From Clostridia bacterium (GTDB lineage Bacteria > Bacillota > Clostridia > Oscillospirales > CAG-382), in contig JAFQII010000275.1 in the NCBI GenBank assembly GCA_017397605.1, positions 1 through 5,536 on the forward strand: 5,536 bases of DNA, written 5' to 3'. The translations under genes and the position numbers were made by a program. Shown piece by piece: positions 5,343 to 5,536 of the stretch. Numbering within the stretch: the stretch's first letter is position 1; every line of letters begins with the position of its first letter. The notes below the pieces were generated by a model. The model saw only the letters and a program-made list of their open reading frames with translations. It had not been told where the DNA came from and searched no databases.

Positions 5343-5359
5343 TGTCGAAATCTGTCGAA
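5343..5359 (+). promoter_or_regulatory. Tandem Spo0A boxes spaced one helical turn apart
   Basis: Two perfect TGTCGAA heptamers occur at 5343-5349 and 5353-5359, same orientation, 10 bp start to start, so both lie on one face of the helix. Tandem 0A boxes at this spacing are known at Spo0A-controlled promoters, where a head-to-tail dimer binds. They lie about 78 bp upstream of the -35 for the gene at 5521 and about 145 bp upstream of the Spo0A-like gene's -35. Confidence 0.6.
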
Positions 5360-5411
5360 CCGTTTTGGACCCAATCGAGTGCATGGTTTTGCCATAAAAG
5401 AAGGAAGCTTT

Positions 5412-5430
5412 TTTTGATATATCGTCAAAA
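5412..5430. repeat. Short inverted repeat upstream of the right-hand promoter
   Basis: TTTTGA (5412-5417) and TCAAAA (5425-5430) form an inverted repeat with a 7-nt centre, ending 6 bp before the -35 of the promoter at 5437-5465. This is an activator-site position. The binding protein is unknown. Confidence 0.4.
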
Positions 5431-5436
5431 CGTCGA

Positions 5437-5465
5437 TTGACAGAACCATCTTTTGGTGATATACT
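5437..5465 (+). promoter_or_regulatory. Strong extended -10 sigma-A promoter for the gene at 5521
   Basis: TTGACA (5437-5442), a 17-nt spacer, and TATACT (5460-5465) preceded by TGA. The -35 and extended -10 have the same form as at the GH25 gene promoter. The predicted start is near 5472, leaving a leader of about 49 nt before the ATG at 5521. Confidence 0.82.
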
Positions 5466-5520
5466 GTATACGGAAAAATTCGGCATATATGGATTACGAT
5501 ATAAAATTGAGGTAGTTGCG

Positions 5521-5536
5521 ATGAAAATCAGAATCT
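5521..5536 (+). CDS. Start of an unidentified gene, cut by the window edge
   Basis: ATG AAA ATC AGA ATC (M-K-I-R-I) begins 8 nt after GAGG (5509-5512, within TTGAGGTAG), a good SD, and downstream of a strong promoter. Only five codons are present, so no product can be assigned. Its upstream region holds tandem 0A boxes, which suggests control by Spo0A or by the Spo0A-like neighbour. Confidence 0.7.

Larger units (their letters stand above)
5129..5520. other. Gene-free divergent regulatory region
   Basis: This 392-bp stretch lies between the divergent Spo0A-like gene and the gene starting at 5521. Open frames exist on both strands (5146-5397 plus, 5168-5449 minus), but neither has a plausible RBS plus family-like composition, and I recognise no product. 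The stretch contains a promoter for each flanking gene, three Spo0A-box matches, a long hairpin with A/T flanks and an inverted repeat close to the right-hand -35. It is long for this compact window and looks regulatory. Confidence 0.65.

Noticed and set aside
5146..5449. Overlapping open frames on both strands in the region right of the Spo0A-like gene
   Set aside because: No good RBS or recognisable family was seen, they run through the hairpin, 0A boxes and promoter, and both strands are equally open.

Overview
The window looks like chromosome from a Gram-positive, low-GC-phylum (Bacillota) bacterium of class Clostridia, probably near the Oscillospiraceae/Ruminococcaceae, although its own base composition is fairly GC-rich. 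The reasons are a Spo0A-family regulator, an L27 protein with the Bacillota-type cleavable N-terminal extension encoded beside its Prp protease, strong Gram-positive Shine-Dalgarno (SD) and sigma-A type promoter sequences, and a secreted GH25 protein with a C-terminal dockerin-like DYMKLKRYVLGTYD module. The exact taxon is inference.

Left part (1-1430, minus strand): the ribosomal operon rplU (L21) - prp (cysteine protease) - rpmA (L27), read from a near-consensus promoter through an untranslated leader and closed by a strong intrinsic terminator. It is followed by obgE, the ribosome-assembly GTPase, which is cut by the window edge. Prp removes the first nine residues of L27 before it enters the ribosome.

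Middle (1474-3985, plus strand): a divergently transcribed, exported 804-residue protein with its own promoter. It combines a C39-like papain-fold peptidase domain, an SH3-like domain, an InlB/Flg_new-type beta repeat, a GH25 muramidase, an acidic Ser/Asp/Pro linker built from 24-bp tandem repeats, and a dockerin-like tail. It looks like a two-activity cell-wall or peptide hydrolase. A bidirectional terminator separates it from a convergent small XRE-family regulator.

Right part (3984-5536): the XRE regulator; a short intergenic region with a consensus plus-strand promoter that serves no obvious gene; and a Spo0A homologue on the minus strand. This homologue keeps a canonical DNA-binding domain, but its receiver has lost the phospho-acceptor Asp (Asn55), one acidic-pocket Asp (Gly11) and the conserved Lys (Ile107), and it carries five cysteines. 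Upstream lies a gene-free region of about 390 bp with three perfect 7-bp Spo0A boxes (two spaced exactly 10 bp apart), a large hairpin, and a strong promoter leading to a gene that begins at 5521 and runs off the window. The most unusual content is this apparently phosphorylation-independent Spo0A-like regulator next to a cluster of 0A boxes.
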